Assembly (NCBI GenBank): GCA_021325175.1
Contig: JAJPHS010000116.1
Location: 1-45,474 of the forward strand
From: Terriglobia bacterium
GTDB lineage: Bacteria; Acidobacteriota; Terriglobia; Bryobacterales; Bryobacteraceae
DNA: 45,474 bases
Reading direction: 5' to 3'
The notes beneath the pieces were generated by a model. That model saw nothing but the letters and a program-made list of their open reading frames with translations, was not told the DNA's origin and ran no database searches. How positions within the stretch are numbered: the first letter of the stretch is position 1; each line of letters begins with the position of its first letter. The position numbers and the translations under genes are program-made. This document shows, piece after piece, positions 1 to 9,141 of this stretch.

Positions 1-58
1 GAACCGGCTCTCTGGCCGGAAAGTTCTAAGGTCCGGACAACGGTTACAATGATTGAAG

Positions 59-955
59 ATGCTCGAACGGCTCCTGACAGAGCAGCCCCATCCGGCGGCC
101 ACCCGCCTCGATCAGCTCGCCACCGGGGACCTGATCCGATTAATGAACGAGGCGGACGCCGAAATTGCCGCCGCCGTCGCCAGGGAAATTCCCCAAATCG
201 CCCGGGCAATCGATGCAGTGGCCGAGGTTCTCAAAAACGGCGGATCGCTCGTTTATATCGGGGCCGGAACCAGCGGACGGCTGGGGGTGCTGGACGCCTC
301 CGAATGCCCGCCGACGTTTAACGTCCCGCCGGCGCTCGTCCGCGGATTGATCGCTGGCGGCGATCGCGCGCTTACCCAATCTGTCGAGGCGGCCGAGGAC
401 GATCCCGCCGCGGGCGGGCGCGACCTGGACGCGGCAGGATTCACATCCAAAGACGCTCTGATCGGAATTTCGGCCAGCGGCCGCACTCCCTACGTGCTCG
501 GCGCCATCCGGCGGGCGCGAGAACTCGGAAGCGTGACCGGCGGAATCAGTTGCACGCCCGATTCGGAGCTTTCGCGCCTGGTCGATTTCCCGATCGAGCC
601 GGCGCCCGGTCCGGAAATTCTCACCGGGTCCACTCGCCTGCGCGCCGGAACCGCGACCAAAATGGTTTTGAACATGATCAGCACGGGAGTGATGATCCGG
701 CTGGGGCACGTTTACGGCAACTTGATGGTCAACGTGCAGCCGACGAATAAAAAACTGGAGGATCGGGCGCGCCGCATCATCGCGCAGGCGGCCAATGTTT
801 CCTACGAGCGCGCCACGGCGCTGCTCGACTCGGCCGGGCGCAGCGTGCGGACCGCCATCGTTATGGAAAAGCGCGGCGTCTCGCGCGAGCGCGCCGAGCA
901 GATGCTCGCCGCCGCGCGCGGAAACATCGGAAAAGCGCTGGAAATGAATGGATAA
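59..955 (+). CDS. murQ: N-acetylmuramic acid 6-phosphate etherase MurQ
   Basis: MurQ cleaves the lactyl ether of MurNAc-6-phosphate to give GlcNAc-6-phosphate and D-lactate in cytoplasmic cell-wall recycling. The protein is about 298 aa, the family's usual size, with one SIS sugar-phosphate domain. The family block YIGAGTSGRLGVLDASECPP lies near residues 66-85 and contains the expected catalytic Glu; a second acidic block (SVEAAEDD) and the ISASGRTPYV loop follow. A stop at 50-52 limits the start to TTG 53 or ATG 59; I prefer the ATG, though neither has a good ribosome site. The end overlaps murA by 8 bases, so the two are probably translationally coupled. The family call is firm; the start is uncertain by two codons. 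Confidence 0.95.
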   Translation: MLERLLTEQPHPAATRLDQLATGDLIRLMNEADAEIAAAVAREIPQIARAIDAVAEVLKNGGSLVYIGAGTSGRLGVLDASECPPTFNVPPALVRGLIAGGDRALTQSVEAAEDDPAAGGRDLDAAGFTSKDALIGISASGRTPYVLGAIRRARELGSVTGGISCTPDSELSRLVDFPIEPAPGPEILTGSTRLRAGTATKMVLNMISTGVMIRLGHVYGNLMVNVQPTNKKLEDRARRIIAQAANVSYERATALLDSAGRSVRTAIVMEKRGVSRERAEQMLAAARGNIGKALEMNG

Positions 956-2204
956 ATTTTCGATCACGGGCGGGGTGCGGCTGGAAGGCGAGATCGCCAT
1001 CAGCGGTGCTAAAAATTCGGCGCTGCCGGCGCTGGCCGCCTGCCTGCTCACCGCCGATCGCGTGACGCTCCACCGCATTCCGCCGGTACGCGACGTCGGC
1101 ACGATGCAAAAGCTGCTGGCGCACATCGGCGCGAGCGTGACGCACGCGGATGGACGGGTGATCGTCGAAGCGGGCGCGATCCGGGCTCCGGAAGCTCCCT
1201 ATGAGCTGGTAAAGACGATGCGCGCTTCGAGCCTGGTGCTCGGACCGCTGGTTGCGCGCTGCGGGCGGGCGCGCGTGTCGCTGCCCGGCGGCTGCGCCAT
1301 TGGCGCGCGGCCCATCAATCTGCACGTCGCCGGCCTCGAGCGGCTCGGCGCGCGCGTCACGCAGGAGCATGGCTACATCGAAGCCGAGGCGCCGAACGGC
1401 CTCGAGGGCGCGATGTTCGCCTTCGACCGCATCAGCGTCACCGGAACCGAGGACCTGCTGATGGCGGCGGCGCTCGCGCGGGGCGAAACGATCATCGACA
1501 ACGCAGCGCGCGAGCCGGAGGTGGTGGATGTCGCGGCTCTGCTCATCCGGATGGGCGCCGATATCGAGGGCGCCGGCACTTCGACGATTCGCATCCGCGG
1601 CGTGGCGGAGCTGCACGGCGCCGAACACGAGATCATTCCCGACCGGATCGAAGCCGGCACCTTCCTGGTCGCGGGCGCCATCACCGGCGGCGATCTGCTG
1701 CTGCGCAACTGCGTGGCGGAGCATCTGCGCGCGCTGATCGCCAAGCTCAATCAGGCCGGAGCGGAGGTGACCGAGCCCGCGCCCGATACGCTTCGCATTC
1801 GCCGCCCGGGAAAGCTGCGCAGCGTCGACGTCACCACCGAGGAACATCCCGGCTTCGCCACCGACCTCCAGGCGCAGTTCATGGCGCTGATGACCCAGGC
1901 CGAGGGAATCGCCATCATCACCGAGACGATTTTCGAAAATCGCTTCATGCACGCGCTCGAACTGGCGCGCATGGGCGCAAATATTCGCGTCGACGGCAGG
2001 CAGGCGATTGTCGCCGGCGTTTCCCGCCTCAGCGGCGCGCAGGTGATCGCCAGCGATCTGCGGGCCAGCGCGTCGCTGGTGCTCGCCGCCTTGGCCGCCG
2101 AAGGCGAAACGATCATCGACCGCGTCTACCATATCGATCGCGGCTATGAGAAAATCGAGGCGAAACTGGCGCGTACCGGCGCCCGAATCCGGAGGATTCC
2201 GTGA
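948..2204 (+). CDS. murA: UDP-N-acetylglucosamine 1-carboxyvinyltransferase MurA
   Basis: MurA transfers enolpyruvate from PEP to UDP-GlcNAc, the first committed step of peptidoglycan synthesis, in the cytoplasm. At 418 aa it has the standard length. The substrate-binding KNSALP motif is at residues 22-27. The catalytic loop LPGGCAIGARPIN carries the PEP-binding Cys at residue 116, so this is the fosfomycin-targeted Cys form and not the resistant Cys-to-Asp form. The GFATDLQAQF block near residue 304 holds the general-base Asp. It overlaps murQ by 8 bases upstream and the rhodanese gene by 4 bases downstream. Being next to murQ places recycling and de novo synthesis in one transcript. Confidence 0.97.
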   Translation: MDKFSITGGVRLEGEIAISGAKNSALPALAACLLTADRVTLHRIPPVRDVGTMQKLLAHIGASVTHADGRVIVEAGAIRAPEAPYELVKTMRASSLVLGPLVARCGRARVSLPGGCAIGARPINLHVAGLERLGARVTQEHGYIEAEAPNGLEGAMFAFDRISVTGTEDLLMAAALARGETIIDNAAREPEVVDVAALLIRMGADIEGAGTSTIRIRGVAELHGAEHEIIPDRIEAGTFLVAGAITGGDLLLRNCVAEHLRALIAKLNQAGAEVTEPAPDTLRIRRPGKLRSVDVTTEEHPGFATDLQAQFMALMTQAEGIAIITETIFENRFMHALELARMGANIRVDGRQAIVAGVSRLSGAQVIASDLRASASLVLAALAAEGETIIDRVYHIDRGYEKIEAKLARTGARIRRIP

Positions 2205-2578
2205 GCACTGCTCCTAAACATCACAGCCCGGGATTTCTCAATCTCGTCAACGACGCCAGGTCGCGAATCCGGGAGATCAACATCGACGAATACCGCAAGC
2301 TGCCGCGAGAAGGCCATCTGCTCATCGATGTGCGCGAAGACAACGAGTATGCCGCCGGCCACGCCGCCGGCGCCATTCACTTAAGCAAAGGAATCATCGA
2401 GCGCGACATCGAGACCCGCGTGCCGGATAAATCCACGACGCTGGTGCTTTATTGCGGCGGCGGATTTCGTTCCGCGCTGGCAGCCGACGCGTTGCAGAAG
2501 ATGGGTTACCAAAATGTGATCTCTCTCGACGGCGGATGGCGCGCGTGGAATTCGGCCGGCTTGCCGGTCGAAAAATGA
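2201..2578 (+). CDS. Single-domain rhodanese (sulfurtransferase) protein
   Basis: This 125-aa protein is one rhodanese domain. It shows the LIDVRE strand near residues 41-46, the EYAAGHAAGAIHL segment, the active-site loop YCGGGFRS with Cys85 as the expected persulfide carrier, and the C-terminal DGGWRAW motif. No signal peptide is visible, so it should be cytoplasmic. The GTG start overlaps the murA stop as GTGA and is preceded by GGAGG at 2191-2195, a good ribosome site. It also overlaps the next gene by 4 bases. The physiological sulfur donor or acceptor cannot be read from the sequence. Its place in a peptidoglycan operon may only reflect co-expression. Confidence 0.92.
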   Translation: MSTAPKHHSPGFLNLVNDARSRIREINIDEYRKLPREGHLLIDVREDNEYAAGHAAGAIHLSKGIIERDIETRVPDKSTTLVLYCGGGFRSALAADALQKMGYQNVISLDGGWRAWNSAGLPVEK

Positions 2579-4260
2579 GCCCCATAGGCCGCCTGATTCT
2601 CTGCGTGGTGATCGCCGCCACGGCCGGCGTCTACGCGCAAACCGCCGCTTACGGCTTCGTTTACGACGACCCCCGCCAGATCGAGATGAGCGCGTCGCGC
2701 TTCACCTGGGCGCAGGCGCCCGGCTATTTTACAACCGACGTCTGGGATTACGTCAATGGTAAGGCCGGCAATTATTATCGCCCGGTTTTTCTGCTGTGGC
2801 TGCTGGTGAATTATCAGCTTTTCGGATTGAGCCATCCGTTCTGGCACCTGAGCACCGCGGCGATGCACGTTGCCGCCACCGCGCTGCTGTTTTTCCTGGC
2901 GCGAAAACTCACCGGAAACGACATAATCGCGGGCATTACCGCCCTGCTTTTCGGCCTGCATCCGGCGCACGTGGAAGCGGTCGCCTGGGTGAGCGGCGTA
3001 ACCGAGCCGTTGGCGGCGGCGCTGGTTTTCGGCGCGCTCCTGGCCTACCTCGATGGCCGCCGCTCGCTCGCGCCGGCGCTGTTTGCAGCGGCCGTTTTCG
3101 CCAAGGAGACCGCGATCGTTGTGCCCGCGCTGATTTTCGCTCTGGAGGCGCTGTTCGCAACAACGGCGCCGCGCCAACGAATTAGAAGCGCGGTCCGCGC
3201 CGTTGTGCCGTATGCCGCGGTGGTCCTCGTTTATCTGGGGTTCCGCTTCACCGCCCTGCATCGCTTCGAGGACCCGTCGAAATGGCGCCTGCGCGAGGTC
3301 CTGTTGACGATTCCAGGCGTTGTCTGCCTCTATCTGAAACAACTCGTGTGGCCCGCGCGGATGGCGCTTTTCCACGATCTCGATCCGGTCACGCGCGCGA
3401 GCTGGATGAATTTCGGGCTGCCTCTGATCCTGCTCGCGGCGATCGCCGTGGGAGCGGCCGCCGTGAGCCGGCGTAGCCGCGCGACGGCGTTTGCCTGTGC
3501 TCTGCTGGCGATCCCGCTGCTTCCCGTGCTCGACCTGGCGGCGTTTTCGCGCGAGGATTTTTTCCACGATCGCTATCTCTACGTGCCGTCGGCGGGATTG
3601 TGCCTGTTGGCCGCGCTGGCGATGCGGAAGATCGCGGCGGAACGGGCCGTTTGGCTCGCGCTTCCAGTCGCCGCCGCGCTCGCCTGGGTCACGGTTCACG
3701 AAAGTCGCTTTTGGAGCAGCAACTCGGCGCTGGCCTCGCGGGCCGTGGAGATTTCTCCCGATAATCCGACCGCGCGCGAATTTTACGCCGCCGATCTGGT
3801 GTTAAACGACCGCTTCGCCGATGCCCTTCCGCTACTGGAGAAAAACGAGGCCGCGCATCCCGATGACCCGGACCTTCTCTACGCGATCGGCATCTGCCGC
3901 TATCGGCTGGATGAATGGCAGGAGGCCGCGGACACATTACGAAGGGTTCTCGATCTTCGGCCGGATTACCCGCACGCGCGTCTTTTGCTGGGAATGGCGG
4001 ACGCCGAGCTGGGCCGGCTGGATGAAGCCGAATCGGAGATGCGCGCCGCTGTTCGCGGCCGCCCGCGAGTGTCGGAGCAGTATCGCGGCTATCACGCCGC
4101 GCTGGCCGCGCTGCTCGAAAAGAAAGGAGATTTTCGCGGCGCCCTCGAAGAATATGAAGCCGAGCTGCGCGAATTTCCCGACGACTCCGGCTCCTTCGAC
4201 CGCGCCGAGCACCTGCGCGCGCAATTTTCGCATCCGCCGCCGCCGGCGCCATCGCGCTAG
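2575..4260 (+). CDS. TMTC-like GT-C membrane protein with TPR tail
   Basis: About 561 aa from the ATG that overlaps the rhodanese stop (ATGA). A longer frame opens at 2452 but would lie deep inside the rhodanese gene. The N-terminal two thirds are hydrophobic, with many predicted membrane segments. A YDDPRQI sequence sits near residue 30, where GT-C glycosyltransferases carry their acidic loop residues. The blocks NYYRPVFLLWLL and LHPAHVEAVAWVSG resemble the eukaryotic TMTC (membrane plus TPR O-mannosyltransferase) family and related bacterial proteins. From about residue 380 to 545 there are TPR-like helical repeats. I infer a polyprenyl-sugar-dependent glycosyltransferase or a scaffold of that fold; the substrate is unknown. 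Confidence 0.75.
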   Translation: MSPIGRLILCVVIAATAGVYAQTAAYGFVYDDPRQIEMSASRFTWAQAPGYFTTDVWDYVNGKAGNYYRPVFLLWLLVNYQLFGLSHPFWHLSTAAMHVAATALLFFLARKLTGNDIIAGITALLFGLHPAHVEAVAWVSGVTEPLAAALVFGALLAYLDGRRSLAPALFAAAVFAKETAIVVPALIFALEALFATTAPRQRIRSAVRAVVPYAAVVLVYLGFRFTALHRFEDPSKWRLREVLLTIPGVVCLYLKQLVWPARMALFHDLDPVTRASWMNFGLPLILLAAIAVGAAAVSRRSRATAFACALLAIPLLPVLDLAAFSREDFFHDRYLYVPSAGLCLLAALAMRKIAAERAVWLALPVAAALAWVTVHESRFWSSNSALASRAVEISPDNPTAREFYAADLVLNDRFADALPLLEKNEAAHPDDPDLLYAIGICRYRLDEWQEAADTLRRVLDLRPDYPHARLLLGMADAELGRLDEAESEMRAAVRGRPRVSEQYRGYHAALAALLEKKGDFRGALEEYEAELREFPDDSGSFDRAEHLRAQFSHPPPPAPSR

Positions 4261-4270
4261 CGTTGGACGA

Positions 4271-5872
4271 TTATTGCTGCTTGCCTTCGTAGGTGATGGA
4301 CGTCTCGGCTCCGAATTTGCGGTAATTGCGGAACTCGATCTTGTTGCGCGCGCACGTGCTCGAGCCGCGAACACAGCTTAGAACTTCCGCGTCGACCGGC
4401 AATAAATACTCCTGCGGCGTCGAAAGGCGGACGAACCCGTAGTCGGTGGCGGATTCGACCGTGTCAAACGGAAACAGCGGGGGCAGGTTCCTGGCCTGCT
4501 GTTCGATGCGCAGCACGCGCGAGGTTTGCTTGTCGATCCAGATCGAACCGCTGTAGGCGGGATAGTAAAGCTGCGCCGGAGCCTCGATCCGCCAGCGCGA
4601 ATTTTCGCGCGAAACATCGAAGTGATAAACGTAAGTGGAGCGGCCGTCGAGCGTATCCGTGCCCGTTCGCCGGAATACCGCCGCGGTGTACGGATTCAAC
4701 AGATCCTCAAGCATGGTCGCGAACTCGCCCGTCGAACGCGTGCCGGAAATATCCTCCATCGATCCGTTCACCGGCTTGCCCCCGACTTTGATGTTCTTGT
4801 ACGACTCCTGCCCATTTTCGTAAGCGACATCCGCGGTGACGGTGTCGAGCACGTCCCAGCCGGTTTTCGGATGATCGCTTTCATAGCGCGTGGTGATCTG
4901 CTGGCAGAAAAAGTTCGGCAACTGACCGGAAAATTGCGCGGCCACCTCGCGAGCTTTCGCGATAATCGGGTCTTCCTGGAACGGAACCGCGGAGGACTTG
5001 GCGGCCTCCGGCGGAACGGACGTTTCGGGAACCTTAAGATGCCGCGGAACAGGCGCGGCCGAAGCCGTTTCCCTAGCAGCGCCCGGCGCCGGCTCGCTCC
5101 GATCGGAGGAAGGCGCCCCGCGCTTCAGCTTCGGCGGACCGGAATCGCCCGGATCGGACGGAAGATTCGGCGGCTTCATTTCGGTCGCCGGGCGATGATC
5201 GGCAACGTCGTCCGGATTGGTCTGTACCGGAGCCTGATCCTGCGCTGGGGGTGGATTCGCGGAAGCATCGCCGGAGGAGTTGCGCTGCCGACGCAGCACC
5301 GGCCGGTCGTCGCCGGGATCGCGCGCCGGCGATGACGCCGAGGCGGAAGGCGCGCCGGCGAGCTTTGGCAAGTCCCATGTCTGGGCGGCGTGCGCGGCAT
5401 CGGCCTCCGAAGCGGCGTGATCGAAACGAACCGCGCTTGCCGTGTAATATCCCTGCTCGTCTTCGGTGGCATCGACGATCACATGATCGCCCGGGACGAA
5501 TTTGGAAATTTCGGCGGGTTTGCCGTCCTTTTCGACGCTCATGTTGGGACCTATCTTATACGTGATAATCCGGTGATCGTCGGATTCGATCACGAACTGA
5601 CGCCCGGCCGCAATTCGCAACATGCCGTAAGTCGTGCTTGGCGCGCCCGCATCGGGATTTCCCCCGCGCGGTCGCCTGCCGGGCGGACCCGGCTGCCCAT
5701 TCGGCTGCCCTTGCCCCGGATATCGGCCTGGAGGATAACTCCCCGGCGGATACCCTCCTGGAGGATATCCCCCCGGCGGATACTGACCTGGATATTGTCC
5801 CGGATACTGGGCTTGAGCGGCCCAGCCGAGCGCGCATACAGCTATCATCAGGCGAACAGCTTCCATATCCAC
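4271..5872 (-). CDS. Secreted protein with Tyr-Pro-Gly repeat, function unknown
   Basis: A 533-aa protein with a probable signal peptide (residues 1-21, ending AQA). The mature N-terminus is a YPPGG-type repeat (residues 23-55) followed by a Pro/Gly/Arg stretch. Residues about 80-155 look like a small beta-barrel (FVIESDDHRIITYKIG, then DHVIVDATEDEQGYYTASAV), similar in feel to DUF5666-type domains. A disordered Pro/Ala/Ser linker follows. The C-terminal ~230 residues form a second globular part with FFCQQITTRYES and a close cysteine pair near the end. Met3 is an alternative start. It converges with the TMTC-like gene, leaving 10 bases between them. I do not recognise a catalytic site. Confidence 0.8.
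   Translation of the reverse strand: MDMEAVRLMIAVCALGWAAQAQYPGQYPGQYPPGGYPPGGYPPGSYPPGRYPGQGQPNGQPGPPGRRPRGGNPDAGAPSTTYGMLRIAAGRQFVIESDDHRIITYKIGPNMSVEKDGKPAEISKFVPGDHVIVDATEDEQGYYTASAVRFDHAASEADAAHAAQTWDLPKLAGAPSASASSPARDPGDDRPVLRRQRNSSGDASANPPPAQDQAPVQTNPDDVADHRPATEMKPPNLPSDPGDSGPPKLKRGAPSSDRSEPAPGAARETASAAPVPRHLKVPETSVPPEAAKSSAVPFQEDPIIAKAREVAAQFSGQLPNFFCQQITTRYESDHPKTGWDVLDTVTADVAYENGQESYKNIKVGGKPVNGSMEDISGTRSTGEFATMLEDLLNPYTAAVFRRTGTDTLDGRSTYVYHFDVSRENSRWRIEAPAQLYYPAYSGSIWIDKQTSRVLRIEQQARNLPPLFPFDTVESATDYGFVRLSTPQEYLLPVDAEVLSCVRGSSTCARNKIEFRNYRKFGAETSITYEGKQQ
5708..5806 (-). repeat. In-gene tandem repeat coding for YPGQ/YPPGG units
   Basis: Imperfect 12- to 15-base tandem units encode residues 23-55 of the secreted protein as successive YPGQ, YPPGG, YPPGS and YPPGR units. 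On the plus strand they read as recurring cctggaggata / ccccggcggata blocks. Such repeats can change copy number by slippage without a frameshift when whole units are gained or lost. Confidence 0.85.
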
Positions 5873-5935
5873 CCATAATGACGCTTTCTTAACCGGGCGG
5901 AGTACGGGAACTTTTCCACCAGTTCAAGACGTCTG

Positions 5936-7564
5936 ATGTTAACGATGGCCGGCGCGCGTTACTTTTTTCTTGTATTCGCCGCTCTATACGCCTTCGGGCA
6001 GCCTGCGGGAACGGGCGTGATCGGCGGAGTGGTGATCGACAAGGCGAGCGGCGATCCGGTTCGCAAGGCGATCGTCACCGTTACCTGGCATGGCGAGCCT
6101 CGCTCCTGGGCGACGGTGCGCACCGGGAGCGATGGGCGGTTTCGCGTCGAAGGATTGCCCGCCGGCAATTACGAGGTGCGGGCGCAGAAGCCGGGGATTG
6201 GATCGGCTATTTATGGCGTGGACCGGCTCAGCGAAACGGGCGAGCTGATCGCGCTTGAAAACGGGCAGACGCGGGACGATCTAATCCTGCGATTCCTTCA
6301 CGCCGCATCGATTTCCGGACGCGTGGTCGATTCCGACGGCGATCCAATCCCGGCGTCGGTGATGCTTTATCGGCAGGGGCGCAATCTCGGCGAAAAAATC
6401 CTGGTGCGGGCGGGCAGCGCCCAGGCGAATGAACGCGGCGAGTTCAAGCTGGCAAATATCCAGGCCGGGCATTATTATCTCAGCGCCACCGCCATGGATC
6501 CGAACGGCCGCCGCATAAACCGGGATTCGGCGTTCTACGGAGACACCGCCGATTGGAAGCAGTCGAACGCGGTCACGGTACATGATGGCGAATCGTTGAC
6601 AGGTATTGATTTTCATATTCCAAAACAGGTGGCGGTCGAACTGCACGGGCGTATCCGCGGGTTGCCGCCGCCGGAGACGGAGCCGGCGGCGCCACCGAAT
6701 CGAATCAAGCCGACGCTGGGTACTCCGCGCGCGCGGGTCACGGTGTACGAGATGGAAGGAGCCATGCCGTTCAACATCGGCGCACCGGTCGATGCCGAGG
6801 GCCAATTTCGCATCACCCTTTCGGCGGGCCGCTACCGATTCGACGTGAACGCCGGGGCCGAGGGCGAAAAAACGTACGCGGGTTCGCAGATCGTCGATGT
6901 GCAGCCGGGGATGGGCGATCTGGAACTGGCGGTCGCGCCGGTCGGCGATTTGAAAGGCCGGCTGAAGATTGAAGGCGGAACACCGCAGCAGCCTTCGGGA
7001 ATCCAGATCAACTTGCAGCGCTCGCCGGGGGCGACGTCCGGAGTTTACAGCGCGCGTCCGGCCGAAGATGGCAGCTTCACGATCGAACAGGTTTCTCCGG
7101 GCGAATGGTCGTTGAACGTGGCGCAGATGCCGCGCGGAGCATATTTGAAATCGGCGACGCTTGGCGAAAAAGACGTTCGCTTCGAGAGATTCGCGATCGA
7201 GGCCGGATCGGACGCGGCGCTGAATATCGTGATCAGCATGAACACCGCCAGTATTTATGGGCAGGTGAGCGGGCGCGCGGGCATATTGCTCGCGCCGGTG
7301 GGCAAGTATCACGATCTGGCGCGCTTTTATTTTTCGGTGGCCACGGGCGATGACGGAAAATTCAAGATGATGGGCATCCCGCCGGGAAGATATAAGGTTT
7401 TCGCGCTCGAAAAAATCGCCGCGGCGAGCTTCCGGACTCCGGAAGGGGCCGATGCGCTGGACGCGCTCGGCGGCGCCGAAGAAGTCGATCTGAGCGAGGG
7501 CGCATCGGTCGAGGTCCATCCAAAACTGATCCCGTATGAGCGGCTGAAGGAGGTGCTGCCGTGA
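5936..7564 (+). CDS. Secreted carboxypeptidase-regulatory-like domain protein A
   Basis: A 542-aa protein with an N-terminal hydrophobic signal (RYFFLVFAALYAFGQ, cleavage likely near residue 22). A CarboxypepD_reg-like beta-sandwich follows at once (VIGGVVIDKASGDPVRKAIVTV, residues ~28-49). Similar prealbumin-like modules recur near residues 120-200 (ISGRVVDSDGDPIPASVMLY) and toward the C-terminus (GKFKMMGIPPGRYKVFA). There is no metallopeptidase catalytic domain, so the name refers only to the fold. The start may be ATG 5936 or ATG 5945. The stop overlaps the GTG start of the related next gene. The architecture is common in acidobacterial secretomes; the role is unknown. Confidence 0.82.
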   Translation: MLTMAGARYFFLVFAALYAFGQPAGTGVIGGVVIDKASGDPVRKAIVTVTWHGEPRSWATVRTGSDGRFRVEGLPAGNYEVRAQKPGIGSAIYGVDRLSETGELIALENGQTRDDLILRFLHAASISGRVVDSDGDPIPASVMLYRQGRNLGEKILVRAGSAQANERGEFKLANIQAGHYYLSATAMDPNGRRINRDSAFYGDTADWKQSNAVTVHDGESLTGIDFHIPKQVAVELHGRIRGLPPPETEPAAPPNRIKPTLGTPRARVTVYEMEGAMPFNIGAPVDAEGQFRITLSAGRYRFDVNAGAEGEKTYAGSQIVDVQPGMGDLELAVAPVGDLKGRLKIEGGTPQQPSGIQINLQRSPGATSGVYSARPAEDGSFTIEQVSPGEWSLNVAQMPRGAYLKSATLGEKDVRFERFAIEAGSDAALNIVISMNTASIYGQVSGRAGILLAPVGKYHDLARFYFSVATGDDGKFKMMGIPPGRYKVFALEKIAAASFRTPEGADALDALGGAEEVDLSEGASVEVHPKLIPYERLKEVLP

Positions 7565-9087
7565 TTGCCGCCCGCGGGATGCTTTATCTCATCGCGCTGG
7601 CGATCGCGTTCGCTCAGGATCAGACCGGCGGAATTCGCGGCACCGTCACCGATGCGGCGACGCACCAGCCCGTGCGCCGGGCGACGATTTCTCTTCAACC
7701 CGCCCGCATGATGCGGCGCAGCACCGGACCGCTTTCGGCCACTTCCGACGCCGCGGGCGCGTTCGCGCTCGATTCGATCCCGGTTGGCGAGTATTTGGTT
7801 GCGGTGACGCATCGCGAGTATCCGCCGGCGGCCGCGGATCGGAAAAAGATCGAGGTCAAGCCGGGCGAGATCACTTCCGGCCTGGCCTTTGAGCTGATCC
7901 CGGGCGGCGCAATCGGCGGCCGCATCGTCGATGAAGACGGCGATCCGCTCACCGGCTGTAACGTGCTGGTGCATCCGGCGCAGCAGCCGCGAAATCAAAG
8001 CGGATTCGCTCAGAGCGATGAGAACGGCGAATATCGGGTATCGCGGCTCACGCCGGGCCGGTATGTGGTCTCGGCGAATTGCTTCACGCTGCCGTTCCAG
8101 CCGCGGCCCTTTTCCGCCGGACCTGACCCTCCGCCGTCGCTCGCCTACGCGATGCAGTATTACGGCGGATCAACCGATCCCAAAACGGCGGAGACGATCG
8201 AGGTGGCCGCCGGCTCGGAAAAGCCAGGGATCGATTTTCGGATGCGGCCCGCCGCGGTGACGCAGATTTACGGCGCATTTTCTCCGTCGGGAGCCGATTG
8301 GCACGGGGCCGGAACCATCGTCCAGTTGTATCCGGCCGATTCGGTTCTGCCCGGCCCTGCGGTTGGCGGAGCGCCCATCGATCAACAGAAGGGCACGTTC
8401 ACGCTACAGCGCGTTTTTCCCGGATCGTACATCATCGTGGCGATTTCGAATACCAGCGGGAAACGAAATGCGGCGCTGGAGCGGATCGAAGTGAAGGACA
8501 GGCCGGCGCAGGTGGTGCTCACGCTCGCCCCCGGCGTGGACGTGAGCGGATCCATTCAGGTGGAGAGCAGTGACAGCTCGGCGAAGATCGCGCTGAATCA
8601 GTTCAACGTTCAGGTGACTCCGGAGCTGCCGGTCGCCGGCGGCGGATTCTCGCAGATCCAGGAAGACGGCACGTTTACGCTCCAATCCCTGCTTCCGATA
8701 AGGTACAGGCTGAATGTATTCGGACCGGCGTACGTAAAATCGGCGTGGCAGGGCGGCCGCAATCTCGCCGATAAGATGTTTCAGGGTTCGGCGGAGCCGT
8801 TGCGCATCGTGCTCGGCACGAATTTCGCGACGATCACCGGAACCGCCCCGCCGGGAGAGAACGTATTTGTGCGTCCGGTGGATGACAGCGTTCCCTTCAG
8901 CGCAGGCGCGCCGGCCGACGCGAACGGAAATTTCAGGATCTCCAATGTGGCGCCCGGCAAGTATCGAATTTTCGCGGCGCCCGGGGGCGCCCCGCCGGTG
9001 CAATTGGACGCCAAGGGCCAGGAAGTGACGGTCGGTGAAGGCGAGACCGCCAGCGTCGAAGTCAAGCCGGCGAGCGATTGGCGGTAA
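7561..9087 (+). CDS. Secreted carboxypeptidase-regulatory-like domain protein B
   Basis: A 508-aa paralogue-like neighbour of the preceding gene, starting at GTG 7561 (GTGA overlap) or possibly ATG 7579. A short signal sequence ends near AFAQD. The first module (GGIRGTVTDAATHQPVRRA, residues ~20-40) aligns by eye with the matching segment of protein A. A second module carries GGRIVDEDGDPLTGCNVLV near residue 120. The C-terminal module ends in APGKYRIFA and a Val-Glu-Val-Lys-Pro tail, again like protein A. I see no enzyme motif. Tandem layout and shared ends suggest an old duplication. The permease genes start 54 bases downstream on the same strand. Confidence 0.82.
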   Translation: MIAARGMLYLIALAIAFAQDQTGGIRGTVTDAATHQPVRRATISLQPARMMRRSTGPLSATSDAAGAFALDSIPVGEYLVAVTHREYPPAAADRKKIEVKPGEITSGLAFELIPGGAIGGRIVDEDGDPLTGCNVLVHPAQQPRNQSGFAQSDENGEYRVSRLTPGRYVVSANCFTLPFQPRPFSAGPDPPPSLAYAMQYYGGSTDPKTAETIEVAAGSEKPGIDFRMRPAAVTQIYGAFSPSGADWHGAGTIVQLYPADSVLPGPAVGGAPIDQQKGTFTLQRVFPGSYIIVAISNTSGKRNAALERIEVKDRPAQVVLTLAPGVDVSGSIQVESSDSSAKIALNQFNVQVTPELPVAGGGFSQIQEDGTFTLQSLLPIRYRLNVFGPAYVKSAWQGGRNLADKMFQGSAEPLRIVLGTNFATITGTAPPGENVFVRPVDDSVPFSAGAPADANGNFRISNVAPGKYRIFAAPGGAPPVQLDAKGQEVTVGEGETASVEVKPASDWR

Positions 9088-9141
9088 TCGGAAATACCCA
9101 ACGGGAACAAACCCGGCGCGACTCACGTATTCTAAAGACAA

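Noticed and set aside
41-50. GGTTACAAT close to the murQ start as a -10 box.
   Set aside because: TACAAT fits a -10 box but no -35 element is found at the right distance and the window begins too close upstream.
861-2132. A 423-codon open frame on the minus strand across murA.
   Set aside because: It is the antisense shadow of murA; composition is Arg/His/Ala-rich and no family is seen, typical of high-GC DNA.
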